Position numbers and translations under genes: made by a program. 44,801 nt of DNA, taken from positions 1-44,801 of the forward strand of contig NZ_JAQWXX010000024.1 of the NCBI RefSeq assembly GCF_029254265.1. Direction: 5' to 3'. The notes under the pieces are model-generated. The model made no database searches. It was given only the letters and a program-made list of their open reading frames with translations, and was not told where the DNA came from. Source of the stretch: Algoriphagus sp. (lineage in GTDB: Bacteria; Bacteroidota; Bacteroidia; Cytophagales; Cyclobacteriaceae). Shown here piece by piece: positions 1-8,325 of the stretch. The stretch's first letter is position 1, and each line of letters begins with the position of its first letter.

Positions 1-118
1 TGCAGTCAAGTTCAGTTTGGAAGCTTTTACTGAACTCTATGACTCCTTGACCTTTAAATATATCCATTTTGAGCGTTTGAAAAGCTATAAATATATGCAA
101 TTAAAAGGACACCTCTAA
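1..118 (+). mobile_element. 3' end of an insertion sequence: transposase C-terminus and terminal inverted repeat
   Basis: A reading frame open from the left edge (codons from position 2) encodes 38 residues ending IHFERLKSYKYMQLKGHL, with its stop TAA at 116-118. The last 11 bp, 107-117 (GGACACCTCTA), are the exact reverse complement of 44685-44695 at the other end of the window. The similarity extends imperfectly to about 15 of 17 bp. A basic C-terminal tail whose stop codon lies inside a terminal inverted repeat is typical of compact insertion sequences. I cannot name the IS family from 38 residues. The element lies only about 15 bp beyond the end of the lipase gene. Confidence 0.7.
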
Positions 119-132
119 ATCTTTATATGTTA

Positions 133-1230
133 TTATTCAAAAAACTGCTTCTTAAATAAGTAATAATAAGGCTGCAGCATATGATGCTGGAAGATTTTTT
201 CTTTGAGATCTGGAAAGCGTTTTTTGTATTCTTGATCAGGTTGTAGTACAATGAAAGTTCCTGCTCGAGAGTAATGATTACTTTCAACAAATTGAGGGGC
301 TTGGAATTCAGGAATGGTTTTTAAAACCTGCTTTCCTGCCATTTCCCCTAGGTATTTTTCAAAATTCTGCTGTGATTTTTTTGTTGGTTTATCCAGCTTG
401 TTGTAAACTTTCTTGAAGACAATGTTTTTGGGAAATTTTTGTTGTTTAATAAATCCAGAAACATCTGAAAATGGGTTGGTTTCAGAGAAATCATTTACAG
501 TTTGAATAGAAAAAGGAACTTCAGGGACCCAATCCGCCGCATTTACTACATTGAAAGCCCAGCCACCCATTGTCCGGTTTTCATAGTCGTATGCAAAATT
601 CAAGTTACCTGGCTTAGGTGCTGCAGATGCATATACTTTAATTCGAAGTTTTTCACCCCAAGCTCCAGCATCATTCAATTCCATGAGCATAGCTGCCATT
701 AAATAAGTGATGGCGCCACCTTGACTATGTCCTGTGATAATAAAATCACGATATCCCATTTGAGTGAGCTCTTCCATTTTAGGTAAAAGGGATTCAGCCA
801 AAGCTCCTGTAGAAAGCGTCCAACCCACATGAACATAAGCTTTTGGGTCTTTTGAAAAGTTATATTCAAATGTGTAATCTGTTCGAAATTTCATCTTACC
901 CTGAGCGGGTATCATTGCTGAATAAAAATTAGCAAGCCAGGAAGTAGGATTAGGAATAGTACCACGAATAGAAAAAACTGCAAGTTTTTCTGTCTTATTA
1001 ACCCAGAGATACCATTTGTTTTCTAATCCTACAGTTGGAGATTCAGATTCCTTGATTAGAGTTTTTGGTTTAGGAATTCCTTTTGAAAAACTGGAATCTG
1101 TAATGCTGTGTGCGAATATTCCGAGTATTTCTTCGTATTCATTTGGTTCAAATCCCTCTTTTAATTGGGCCTTTGAAGTGGTAGTAAATAGGAATATTAA
1201 GACGATAAAGAGGAAGCCGTATTTTTTCAT
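133..1230 (-). CDS. Secreted class 3 lipase (alpha/beta hydrolase)
   Basis: This 365-residue exported protein starts with a signal peptide (about residues 1-21, ending SKA-Q). It carries the lipase nucleophile elbow GHSQGG at 167-172, with Ser169 as nucleophile, inside the context typical of fungal/plant class 3 lipases (ITGHSQGGA). Asp233 in NAADWVPEVP fits the catalytic acid. His349 or His350 (FQHHMLQPYYY, near the C-terminus) fits the catalytic base by analogy with the H-x-x-x-x-Y ending of the family. The likely role is hydrolysis of acylglycerols or related esters outside the cytoplasm; the substrate cannot be read from sequence. It is transcribed away from the FGE-like lipoprotein gene in the same direction, and an IS end lies directly beyond its stop codon. 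Confidence 0.85.
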   Translation of the reverse strand: MKKYGFLFIVLIFLFTTTSKAQLKEGFEPNEYEEILGIFAHSITDSSFSKGIPKPKTLIKESESPTVGLENKWYLWVNKTEKLAVFSIRGTIPNPTSWLANFYSAMIPAQGKMKFRTDYTFEYNFSKDPKAYVHVGWTLSTGALAESLLPKMEELTQMGYRDFIITGHSQGGAITYLMAAMLMELNDAGAWGEKLRIKVYASAAPKPGNLNFAYDYENRTMGGWAFNVVNAADWVPEVPFSIQTVNDFSETNPFSDVSGFIKQQKFPKNIVFKKVYNKLDKPTKKSQQNFEKYLGEMAGKQVLKTIPEFQAPQFVESNHYSRAGTFIVLQPDQEYKKRFPDLKEKIFQHHMLQPYYYLFKKQFFE

Positions 1231-1246
1231 TTTTTGGCAAAAGAAA

Positions 1247-1274
1247 AAGCGACATTTTGTAAGAGATGTCGCTT
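1247..1274 (-). terminator. Intrinsic terminator downstream of the FGE-like gene
   Basis: A perfect 9-bp stem (AAGCGACAT at 1247-1255 pairing with 1266-1274) closes a 10-nt loop. On the minus strand it is followed by a T-rich run (GCTTTTTCTTTT). It sits 20 bp past the stop of the gene at 1294-2385 and separates it from the lipase gene. A T-rich stretch also follows on the plus strand. Confidence 0.75.
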
Positions 1275-1293
1275 GATTTGGTTTTTTTATTCA

Positions 1294-2385
1294 TCACTTC
1301 ATACTAATGGATTTTTTTCCAGCGTCTTTCACTAGCCGGAAACCAACATTAGAAGTCCCGCTGTCAAATGATTGACCTTGGCGGGCAGAAGGTCGGTAAT
1401 TCACGCAATAATTGTCAGCACAAAGGTAAGATCCTCCCTTGATGACACGTTCTTTTGCATAAGGGTTGTCAGGGTTATAGCATGGATTCATTCCTACATC
1501 GAGCTTGGGAGCCTGACCAGCGAGTCTTGCATATTTCAATGCATCATACCAGTCATCAGTCAATTCCCAGACATTTCCAATCATATCATAAAGTCCAAAG
1601 CTGTTTGGAGCAAAGGACTTCACAGGGGAAGTACCTACAAAGCCATCCATTCCCAAATTTTCATTTGGAAAATTACCTTGAAATGTATTTGCAAGGAATT
1701 GTCCATTTGGAGTCAGTTCATCACCCCAAGCGAATCGCTTTCCATTTGCTCCACCTCGGGCTGCAAATTCCCATTCAATTTCAGTTGGAAGGCGTTTGCC
1801 AGCCCATTCCGCATAGGCTTTGGCATCATCATAGGAAATATGCACGACAGGATGATTTTCTCTTCCTTCAATCGAACTTCCAGGACCTTCAGGATGCCTC
1901 CAGTTAGCACCAGCTACCCAACTCCACCACAACGAAATATCTTGTGTCGGTACGGCGTAAGGGGGAGGAGTAAAGACCATAGAGCCCGCAATAAGTACCG
2001 AGTCATCAGGTTTTGGTGTTCCTGGAGGAAGTTGCTGCTTTAAAAGTTCCCAATCTGGTTTTACCTCCGCAAGCGTCACATAACCTGTTTCTTCCACAAA
2101 TTTCGCATATTCAGCGTTAGTCACTTCATGAACGTCCATCCAAAATCCTGAGACGGTAAGATCCACGGCAGGTTTTTCTGCGGCATACGCATCCATTTCA
2201 TTGGTTCCCATTACAAATTCACCTCCTGGAATCCAAATCATCCCTTCTTCTTTTTCAGCAGGTTCTTCCTTAGAAGCTATAATCATCTTTTCCTCGTTCA
2301 ATACCTCAGACTTTTGCTTTGAGTCGCAGGAGATGATCATTAAACTTAGAAATAGAACTGCAAGAATAGAATTTGATTTGGACAT
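1294..2385 (-). CDS. Lipoprotein of the formylglycine-generating enzyme (SUMF1) family
   Basis: This 363-residue protein has a lipoprotein signal (lipobox ending at Cys20, MIISC-DSK), so it should be anchored in the envelope. A full FGE-sulfatase domain spans about 48-355: the WIPGGEFVMGTNE start, HPVVHISYDDAKAYAEW, the GKRLPTEIEWEFAARGG core, and a C-terminal ERVIKGGSYLCADNYC followed by NVGFRLV. Both cysteines of the copper-binding active-site pair are present, Cys322 and Cys327, with the same spacing as human FGE (Cys336/Cys341). Many Bacteroidota SUMF1-domain proteins, such as gliding GldJ/GldK, lack this pair. The protein may therefore be a true converter of sulfatase cysteine to formylglycine rather than a structural relative. 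No sulfatase gene lies in this window. Confidence 0.82.
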   Translation of the reverse strand: MSKSNSILAVLFLSLMIISCDSKQKSEVLNEEKMIIASKEEPAEKEEGMIWIPGGEFVMGTNEMDAYAAEKPAVDLTVSGFWMDVHEVTNAEYAKFVEETGYVTLAEVKPDWELLKQQLPPGTPKPDDSVLIAGSMVFTPPPYAVPTQDISLWWSWVAGANWRHPEGPGSSIEGRENHPVVHISYDDAKAYAEWAGKRLPTEIEWEFAARGGANGKRFAWGDELTPNGQFLANTFQGNFPNENLGMDGFVGTSPVKSFAPNSFGLYDMIGNVWELTDDWYDALKYARLAGQAPKLDVGMNPCYNPDNPYAKERVIKGGSYLCADNYCVNYRPSARQGQSFDSGTSNVGFRLVKDAGKKSISMK

Positions 2386-2420
2386 GATTTGGTACTTGTT
2401 TCTCTAAAAGTAAGTCATTC

Positions 2421-2440
2421 TTTCAAATTTTTGAAATTTG
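2421..2440. promoter_or_regulatory. Inverted repeats upstream of the FGE-like gene
   Basis: Two overlapping inverted repeats lie 36-55 bp before the FGE-like start codon: TTTCAAA/TTTGAAA (2421-2436) and CAAATTT/AAATTTG (2424-2440). They are placed like an operator, but the base composition is so AT-rich that a chance palindrome is possible. Confidence 0.3.
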
Positions 2441-2484
2441 AGGTTCTGGATACGAATGGGAGTAAAAGAATTTTTGGCAAAAAA

Positions 2485-2504
2485 AAAGCGGCCTAGACCG
2501 CTTT
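2485..2504 (-). terminator. Intrinsic terminator of the ferritin gene
   Basis: A 7-bp perfect stem, AAAGCGG (2485-2491) with CCGCTTT (2498-2504), closes a 6-nt loop. On the minus strand it runs straight into an uninterrupted T tract (complement of the A run at 2479-2487). It lies 2 bp past the ferritin stop codon. Confidence 0.85.
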
Positions 2505-2506
2505 AA

Positions 2507-3046
2507 TTAACCTTCTGCAGCTGCAGCCGCAGCATGAAGTTTTCCAAGTTCCTGATCAATAGTCCAAAGACCGATTCCCTCTTCACCGATAATCTCGAAT
2601 AATTCGAGAGCTCTCCTCGACATAGTCTCTTCTTCTCGCTGCTCAGTTACATACCACTGCATAAAGCTGAATGTAGCAAAGTCCTTTGCAGAAAAAGCAT
2701 GATCTACAATGTTATTGATAGATTTGGTCACCTTGATTTCATGCTCCAAAATGAGTTCAAAGATTTCTCTCAAGGAATTGAAATTATGTCTGATTCCTGT
2801 AATCTCCGGCTGAATTGCATGTCCTCCAGCCTCATTGATGTAGTGGAATATTTTCATCATGTGCATCCGCTCCTCATCAGCATGAGTATAGAGATATTTA
2901 GATGCATTTTCATAGCCCATCATATGACACCAGGAGGCCATCGATAAATAGTAGGCTGAAGATTTTCCCTCCATTTCTACCTGTTGGTTGAGTAGACTTT
3001 CTGTATCCTCTAAAAGAGAGCGCTGAAGCGTTACAATTTCTTTCAT
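2507..3046 (-). CDS. ftnA: Ferritin, FtnA type
   Basis: This 179-residue iron-storage protein should oxidise Fe(II) and store it in a 24-subunit cage in the cytoplasm. The ferroxidase ligands sit at the spacing of E. coli FtnA (E17, E50, H53, E94, Q127, E130): here Glu26, Glu59, His62 (HADEERMH), Glu103, Gln136 and Glu139. The third iron site is therefore also retained. No haem-binding methionine of bacterioferritin type is evident in the expected helix. The C-terminal tail is an unusual alanine run (AAAAAEG). The gene is monocistronic, with its own terminator and a 196-bp AT-rich upstream region containing a repeat element. Confidence 0.93.
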   Translation of the reverse strand: MKEIVTLQRSLLEDTESLLNQQVEMEGKSSAYYLSMASWCHMMGYENASKYLYTHADEERMHMMKIFHYINEAGGHAIQPEITGIRHNFNSLREIFELILEHEIKVTKSINNIVDHAFSAKDFATFSFMQWYVTEQREEETMSRRALELFEIIGEEGIGLWTIDQELGKLHAAAAAAEG

Positions 3047-3073
3047 CTGTTTATAATTTGATTTTTATGGGTC

Positions 3074-3149
3074 ATATGGAATCTCGCATGTGATCCCGAT
3101 AGCTATCGGGTTCCTCTGTGGATCGATTACAACATGCTCGATTTCATAT
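3074..3149. repeat. Dispersed hairpin-forming intergenic repeat, copy 1
   Basis: The arms TATGGAATCTCGCATG (3075-3090) and CATGCTCGATTTCATA (3133-3148) are imperfect inverted repeats (13 of 16 paired). They flank a perfect 16-bp palindrome, CCCGATAGCTATCGGG (3095-3110). The right arm recurs exactly at 24340-24355 in a second, similar intergenic element. This layout resembles REP-like repeats found between genes of many Bacteroidota. Confidence 0.65.
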
Positions 3150-3242
3150 TATTTCAATTTTGAATTAATTAAACTAAATATAGAGCTTATGGTTCCATCT
3201 TGTGCTGAATTAATTCAATTTGGAATTGATTTAATTAAAATT
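3150..3242. other. AT-rich spacer between ferritin and the M28 peptidase gene
   Basis: This stretch contains repeated variants of TTAATT and AATTCAATTT/GAATT inverted motifs and no open frame. Part of it probably serves as the transcription end of the M28 gene, whose stop is at 3243. No clear G/C-rich hairpin terminator is present. Confidence 0.3.
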
Positions 3243-4589
3243 CTATCTCGAAAGCGGTGATGGGAAAACTGCCATACTTTCTTCTCCATCTTCCGCCACA
3301 GACTGAACAGCAAAGAAATAATTGTCTTTTGAATAAGGAAGTGTCAAAGTAGCTTCGGTAGTAAAAAACTTGCGTTCCCACATCGGAGAAGAGGTCTCAC
3401 GCATTAACACATAGTAACCTTTTACTTTTCCGATCTTAGGTGCTTTCCAAAGTAAAATAGACTTGTTTGTTAAACCTCTTACGTCAATCTGTACTTCTTC
3501 AGGTACTCCTGCAGAATTTGCCAAAGAACTTAAAGACGCCAAGTTTACTGCTGACACTTTTCTTAAATATTCAAAGTCCATGAATTCCGGCAAGTCTCCG
3601 TACTGAATTCCGTTTTCTACCCGAACATTTTCGTGTTGGTGGTAAAAATTCTCATTCATTTCAGACATTCTCACTGCTGTAAAACCATTTCTGGCAAATG
3701 CAGTTTGATCTCCACCTCTCAAGAATCGATCGCTTCGATAGATTAATTTCACCTCGAATTGATCTACATAACGCTCTCCAACTTCCTTGATGTATCTGGC
3801 TAGTTGTCGTGATTTACTGTCATTTTCTGCGTTGGTGTAGGCTCTTTGTCTTGACATTTGCTCTGTTTCAAAAGCTGGGATCGTCTCGGAGAAAACCCGC
3901 ATCTTGAGATTGTCACTTATCAAAGTCTCAGATGAATTACTGTTTCCAATAATGTCATTATTCAATACTCCGGCGATATTCCAACCCATTTCTTTGGCTT
4001 TGTCTGCTAAATAGGTGGCGCCTTTAAGTCCTTCTTCCTCACCTGTAAAAGTAACGAAAAGAATCGTAGCAGAAAATTCCTTTTTGGCTAAAACTCGAGC
4101 TAATTCAATAACAGCAGCTGTACCACTTCCATCGTCGTTTGCTCCGGGAGCAATGCCATCAGCGTCCATCACATTTTTATTCCTGGAATCCATATGACCC
4201 GATATCACAAAAATCCGGTCATCTGCGGGATTAGTGCCTTTCAAAGTAGCGATTACATTTGCAGCAGGAGAATCTTCTGTAATTCTACGTCCATCAGCTG
4301 GAATCGTGAAATTCTCAATTTCCGCTGTCATTCTTCCTCCGGATTGCTTCGCAAATTCATTGAATTTATTCAGGACATATCGTTGAGCAGCAGGCATTCC
4401 ATTTTTTTCATCTCTATTCAAGGTGTGTCTTGAGGTGAATGAAGCCAAAGTCCTTACATAGTTTTCAAGCGAATCTGAAGATACTTCAGAAACTAATTGT
4501 GCGATCTCAGGATTTCGTTGCGTGATCGTCTGCGCAAAAAGCGATGGCGATGCTACCGCTAATAGAAGAGTAAGTAATTTTTTATACAT
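3243..4589 (-). CDS. Exported M28-family zinc peptidase with C-terminal beta domain
   Basis: This 448-residue protein has a signal peptide (residues 1-19, SLFA-Q). The di-zinc aminopeptidase/carboxypeptidase core covers about 100-345. Zinc ligands and catalytic residues are His132 (SGHMDSR), Asp152 (GANDDGSG), Glu184/Glu185 (FTGEEEGLKG), Asp212 (NNDIIG) and His317 or His319 (FYHQHEN). Residues about 365-448 form a separate beta-rich module, fibronectin-like in pattern (the stretches ILLWKAPKIGKVKGYYV and YFFAVQSVAEDGEES). The likely role is release of amino acids from peptides outside the inner membrane. It is divergent from the DinB gene, with 68 bp between start codons. Confidence 0.88.
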   Translation of the reverse strand: MYKKLLTLLLAVASPSLFAQTITQRNPEIAQLVSEVSSDSLENYVRTLASFTSRHTLNRDEKNGMPAAQRYVLNKFNEFAKQSGGRMTAEIENFTIPADGRRITEDSPAANVIATLKGTNPADDRIFVISGHMDSRNKNVMDADGIAPGANDDGSGTAAVIELARVLAKKEFSATILFVTFTGEEEGLKGATYLADKAKEMGWNIAGVLNNDIIGNSNSSETLISDNLKMRVFSETIPAFETEQMSRQRAYTNAENDSKSRQLARYIKEVGERYVDQFEVKLIYRSDRFLRGGDQTAFARNGFTAVRMSEMNENFYHQHENVRVENGIQYGDLPEFMDFEYLRKVSAVNLASLSSLANSAGVPEEVQIDVRGLTNKSILLWKAPKIGKVKGYYVLMRETSSPMWERKFFTTEATLTLPYSKDNYFFAVQSVAEDGEESMAVFPSPLSR

Positions 4590-4657
4590 CGTAGGGTCTG
4601 ATTTATTCGATTGGCTTAAATTTATGGCATATAGTTAAGAGCTAAATCAAATTTTAC

Positions 4658-5173
4658 ATGAATAACATTCAAAAGCCCAGAGAAGGTGAATACGCAAATT
4701 ATTTTAAAGGATATTTGGCATTGAATTCCACTGAACCCTATCAAAAACAGCTGATGACCCAAATTGAATCTTGTTTTTCATTGTTTGAAACAAAGGGTGA
4801 AGAATGGGCAAATAAAGCTTATGCAGAAGGTAAATGGACTCCTAAAGAAGTATTGGGACATATAATCGATACCGAAAGAATTATGACTTTTAGAGCGCTT
4901 TGCTTTGCAAGGGGGGAAAAGTCTTCTTTACCAGGATTTGAGCAGGATGAGTACGTGGCAAATGCTGAATTTAATCAAGTTCACTTTCAGGATTTGTTGG
5001 AAGATTTTAAAAATCAACGACTTGCTCTGCTGTCATTAATTAAAACACTTCCCGAAGACTCATTGTCAAATTTGGGTTTGGCAAGTGGCAACTCAATTTC
5101 ACCAAGAGCATTGTTTTGGATAATTCCCGGGCATTTTGCGCATCACTTTTCTATTTTAAAAGAAAGATATTAA
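4658..5173 (+). CDS. DinB-family putative metal-dependent protein
   Basis: This 171-residue, predominantly helical protein has the DinB/YfiT-like four-helix layout. The three metal-binding histidines fit the family: His68 in the helix LGHIIDTERI, and His159 and His163 near the C-terminus (PGHFAHHFSI). Members are found with thiol-dependent transferases and DNA-damage genes, but the enzyme activity of this subgroup is unknown. The gene ends 2 bp before the PhzF start codon, so the two are almost certainly co-transcribed. A potassium-type channel gene follows 9 bp later in the same run. Confidence 0.8.
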   Translation: MNNIQKPREGEYANYFKGYLALNSTEPYQKQLMTQIESCFSLFETKGEEWANKAYAEGKWTPKEVLGHIIDTERIMTFRALCFARGEKSSLPGFEQDEYVANAEFNQVHFQDLLEDFKNQRLALLSLIKTLPEDSLSNLGLASGNSISPRALFWIIPGHFAHHFSILKERY

Positions 5174-5175
5174 TC

Positions 5176-5970
5176 ATGAAAATTAAAATTGCTACTGTTG
5201 ATGCCTTTGCATCTAAAGCATTTTCTGGAAACCCAGCTGCAGTTTGTCTTTTAGAAAACCCTCTTTCTAAATCAGAAATGCAGTCCATAGCTATGGAAAT
5301 GAATCTCTCTGAGACAGCCTTTGTGGAACGTACCGAAACTCCCGGAGTATTTGGTTTAAGATGGTTTACGCCGACTCTTGAAATTGATCTTTGTGGTCAT
5401 GCCACATTAGCTTCTGCATTTTGGATGTTTGAATCCGGCTGGGCCCAACCAGATCATTCCATTCGATTCGAGACTCTCAGTGGTGAATTGATTGTAAAGA
5501 AAACCGAAGATCAGCTGGAAATGGATTTTCCTTTGATCCCTACTTTCGAGGAAGTCCATCCATTTTTTAAAGAGTCATTTATGGGGAAGAGAATTTTCAG
5601 ATCGGCTCAATTACGAAAAAATTGGATTTTTGAGTTGGAGAGTGCCGATGAGGTGGAAAATCTAAAGCCTGACTTTGATTTGATTGCGAAAAATAGTGAA
5701 GAAGGGATAATTGTCACAGCAACAGGAAAAGATTCTTTTGATATTTACAGTAGGTTTTTTGGACCTAATGTGGGAGTTCCTGAAGATCCGGTTACGGGTT
5801 TTGCTCATTGTGCATTGATGGACTACTGGAGTCGACATACCGGAAAGTTCCAATTGAAAGCTTACCAAGCGAGCAAAAGAGGAGGAGAACTCCATTTGGA
5901 AAAACATGATGATCGAGTAATCCTCAAGGGAAATGCGGTAAAAGTGCTTTTTGGAAGCCTTGAATTTTAA
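5176..5970 (+). CDS. PhzF-family isomerase/epimerase-like protein
   Basis: This 264-residue protein starts at the ATG at 5176. A longer in-frame start at 5116 lies inside the DinB gene and adds a non-homologous tail, so I rejected it. The two-lobed PhzF/diaminopimelate epimerase-like fold is indicated by AFSGNPAAV, the NLSETAFV motif with the conserved Glu46, WFTPTLEIDLCGHATLA, and the C-lobe FFGPNVGVPEDPVTG with AHCALMDYW. The conserved glutamate acts as acid/base in PhzF itself. Here the substrate is unknown, since no phenazine genes are nearby. It is translated 2 bp after DinB. Confidence 0.87.
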   Translation: MKIKIATVDAFASKAFSGNPAAVCLLENPLSKSEMQSIAMEMNLSETAFVERTETPGVFGLRWFTPTLEIDLCGHATLASAFWMFESGWAQPDHSIRFETLSGELIVKKTEDQLEMDFPLIPTFEEVHPFFKESFMGKRIFRSAQLRKNWIFELESADEVENLKPDFDLIAKNSEEGIIVTATGKDSFDIYSRFFGPNVGVPEDPVTGFAHCALMDYWSRHTGKFQLKAYQASKRGGELHLEKHDDRVILKGNAVKVLFGSLEF

Positions 5971-5979
5971 AAAAAGAAA

Positions 5980-6696
5980 ATGGTAGAACCACTCTTAAAT
6001 AAGCGAAAAAAAATAAGATATGCATTCCGCAACTTTACCAACTATTGGTTGACAGATGCCAGCTTTGGAGTGCTTTTATTGCTTTTGATTTTCACGGTTT
6101 TTGTACTTCCAATTCTAATTGAATACGGCCACGTACATTCAATTTTTGTGAATACAGTTTTCCTCTTTCTGTTTTTTACAGGTATTTGGTCTTCTAAAAA
6201 CAATTCATTTATATTAATTACATCAATACTTTTTTTCGCTCAACTTGCACTTAGAATTCTTAGGTTTTCAGACTGGGAATTTGAATTTTATTTATCGGAA
6301 AGAATAGTCGGAATTATGAATATGATTGTTTTTATATTCCTGAATATTAGACTTTTATTTCGCGATTTTGAAGTAAATGTTTACCGAGTAATAGGGGCAA
6401 TAAATGTCTATCTTCTTGTGGCTATTCTTGGAGCATTTGTTTTTGAGATTATTCACTTGATGACCGGATCCAGTATTTCTGGTGGTCCAAATCTGGCTGG
6501 AATAGATGAGGATTATGCCTATTATATTTATTTTAGTCTAGTATCACTTACTACTGTGGGTTTTGGGGATTTATATCCTGTCCAAATCATGGCCAAAATG
6601 CTCTCTGTCTTCCTTTCGACTATTGGCATTCTATACCCCGCAGTGGTCATAGCAAAACTTGTGGGCTCTAGTGGGCATGGGCAAAAAACTCCATAA
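5980..6696 (+). CDS. Six-helix potassium-type ion channel
   Basis: This 238-residue inner-membrane protein has about six hydrophobic helices and a re-entrant pore loop. The pore carries TTVGFGDLYP, with the selectivity-filter signature TVGFGD at 192-197, followed by a final helix (MLSVFLSTIGILYPAVVIA). The protein ends about 10 residues after that helix, so it lacks RCK/TrkA or cyclic-nucleotide gating domains. No arginine-rich S4 helix is visible, so voltage gating is not supported. The start codon is 9 bp after the PhzF stop. It is probably the third gene of the DinB-PhzF-channel operon. Confidence 0.85.
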   Translation: MVEPLLNKRKKIRYAFRNFTNYWLTDASFGVLLLLLIFTVFVLPILIEYGHVHSIFVNTVFLFLFFTGIWSSKNNSFILITSILFFAQLALRILRFSDWEFEFYLSERIVGIMNMIVFIFLNIRLLFRDFEVNVYRVIGAINVYLLVAILGAFVFEIIHLMTGSSISGGPNLAGIDEDYAYYIYFSLVSLTTVGFGDLYPVQIMAKMLSVFLSTIGILYPAVVIAKLVGSSGHGQKTP

Positions 6697-6771
6697 CTCC
6701 ATTAGTGTAAATCTAGGTTTAGATTATTACTATGACTTGTAGATTTCAACTTAAGAATAAACCAAACAACC

Positions 6772-8250
6772 ATGAAAAAACTAAATATTGCATTTCTATT
6801 GTTTTTGAGCATAAGCATTGCTTTTGCCCAGACTGAAAGACAAATCGAGATTGAATCCAAAGTAGAAACTACCCATGAGACGACAATCAAGGGTAAAAAA
6901 GTCCCATACAAAGCCACTGCCGGAACTCAACCGGTGTGGAACGAAGCAGGAAAGCCAATTGCTTCTCTTTTTTATACTTTTTATGAGCGTACAGATATAA
7001 GTGACAAGACGACGCGTCCTTTGGTTATTTCATTCAACGGTGGACCAGGTTCCGCTTCGATTTGGATGCATTTGGCTTATACAGGACCAGTTGTTTTGAA
7101 AATCGATGATGAAGGATATCCTGTACAGCCTTATGGAACCAAATCCAATCCCCATTCCATCTTGGATGTAGCGGATATTGTTTATGTTGATCCGGTAAAT
7201 ACCGGATATTCCAGAATCGTGGACCCTGAGGTTCCTAGATCCACTTTTTTCGGAATCAATCCTGATATCAAATATCTCGCAGATTGGGTGAATACTTTTG
7301 TGACTCGCCAAAATCGCTGGGCATCCCCAAAGTATTTGATTGGTGAAAGCTATGGTACTACAAGGGTAGCTGGTTTGGTTTCTCAGCTTCAAAATGCACA
7401 TTGGATGTATTTCAACGGAGTAATTCTTGTTTCTCCTACCGATATGGGAATTGACCGTGATGGTCCAGTGAAAATGGCAAACTATCTTCCTTATTACACT
7501 GCTACAGCATGGTACCATAAGCAATTACCATCAGACCTTCAGAGCAAAGATTTAGATCAGATTTTGCCGGAGGCTGAAGCTTTTGCTGTCAATGAATTAC
7601 TTCCTGCCATGGTGAAAGGCGGTAGTCTTTCTGATTCTGATCGCGATGCAATTGCTGCGAAAATGTCTCGCTATTCGGGAATCAGCAAAGAATCGATTTT
7701 ATCTTATAATTTGATGGTACCGACCAGTTTCTTCTGGAAGGAATTGCTTCGAAAAGATGGATTGACTGTTGGTCGACTTGACTCTCGATATCGTGGAGTC
7801 GATCGAATGGATGCAGGAGATCGATATGATTTTGATCCAGCACTTACTTCTTGGAATCATGCTTTTGCGCCAGCTTTCAACATTTATGCAAAGAATGTCT
7901 TGAATTTTCAGACGGAATTAACATACAATTTATTCGGTCCAGTTTCTCCTTGGGATCGATCAAATGAAACTACTGGATACGACTTGGGAACTGCTATGCG
8001 TCAAAATCCATATTTACATTTGATGGTTCAGTCTGGATATTTTGATGGAGGTACTGATTTTTTCAATGCGAAATATAGCCTTCAGCATATTGATCCTACA
8101 GGAAAAATGAAAGATCGAACTTTCTTTAAAGGCTATCGAAGCGGACATATGATGTACTTGAGAGCTGAGGATTTGGCTACTTCAAATGAGGATATCCGAC
8201 AGTTTATTGAGAATTCAAAAGTTGCTCCGGGAATGCCTGCTAAGTATTAG
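6772..8250 (+). CDS. Exported S10-family serine carboxypeptidase-like peptidase
   Basis: This 492-residue protein has a clear signal peptide (residues 1-19, SIAFA-Q). The alpha/beta-hydrolase catalytic triad of family S10 is complete: Ser193 in LIGESYGTTR, Asp425 in SGYFDGGTD, and His459 in RSGHMMY. The oxyanion-hole loop SFNGGPGSASIW (about 87-98) is also conserved. The expected activity is removal of C-terminal residues from peptides in the periplasm or outside the cell. The gene stands alone between the channel gene (75 bp upstream) and a strong bidirectional terminator. Confidence 0.9.
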   Translation: MKKLNIAFLLFLSISIAFAQTERQIEIESKVETTHETTIKGKKVPYKATAGTQPVWNEAGKPIASLFYTFYERTDISDKTTRPLVISFNGGPGSASIWMHLAYTGPVVLKIDDEGYPVQPYGTKSNPHSILDVADIVYVDPVNTGYSRIVDPEVPRSTFFGINPDIKYLADWVNTFVTRQNRWASPKYLIGESYGTTRVAGLVSQLQNAHWMYFNGVILVSPTDMGIDRDGPVKMANYLPYYTATAWYHKQLPSDLQSKDLDQILPEAEAFAVNELLPAMVKGGSLSDSDRDAIAAKMSRYSGISKESILSYNLMVPTSFFWKELLRKDGLTVGRLDSRYRGVDRMDAGDRYDFDPALTSWNHAFAPAFNIYAKNVLNFQTELTYNLFGPVSPWDRSNETTGYDLGTAMRQNPYLHLMVQSGYFDGGTDFFNAKYSLQHIDPTGKMKDRTFFKGYRSGHMMYLRAEDLATSNEDIRQFIENSKVAPGMPAKY

Positions 8251-8290
8251 AATTAAGGAGCAAGATATCAGAATCAAGAAACTAGATATT
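8251..8290. repeat. TCAAGA-type low-complexity spacer
   Basis: This purine-rich spacer is built from variants of CAAGA/TCAGAATCAAGA/CTAGAT. A very similar stretch occurs at 12103-12170. Such degenerate short repeats are common between genes in this bacterial group. No function can be assigned. Confidence 0.5.
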
Positions 8291-8292
8291 TG

Positions 8293-8323
8293 AGAGCCAA
8301 GGATATAAATTATCCTTGGCTCT
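8293..8323. terminator. Bidirectional terminator between the S10 peptidase and gluQ genes
   Basis: A perfect 13-bp stem (AGAGCCAAGGATA at 8293-8305 with 8311-8323) closes a 5-nt loop between two convergent genes. The plus-strand side runs into AATTATTTTATCC. It ends 2 bp before the gluQ stop codon. Confidence 0.85.
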
Positions 8324-8325
8324 AA

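Noticed and set aside
5116..5175. Longer start for the PhzF protein
   Set aside because: It lies within the end of the DinB gene and adds residues unlike the PhzF N-terminus; the ATG at 5176 directly begins the conserved MKIKIATVDAF.
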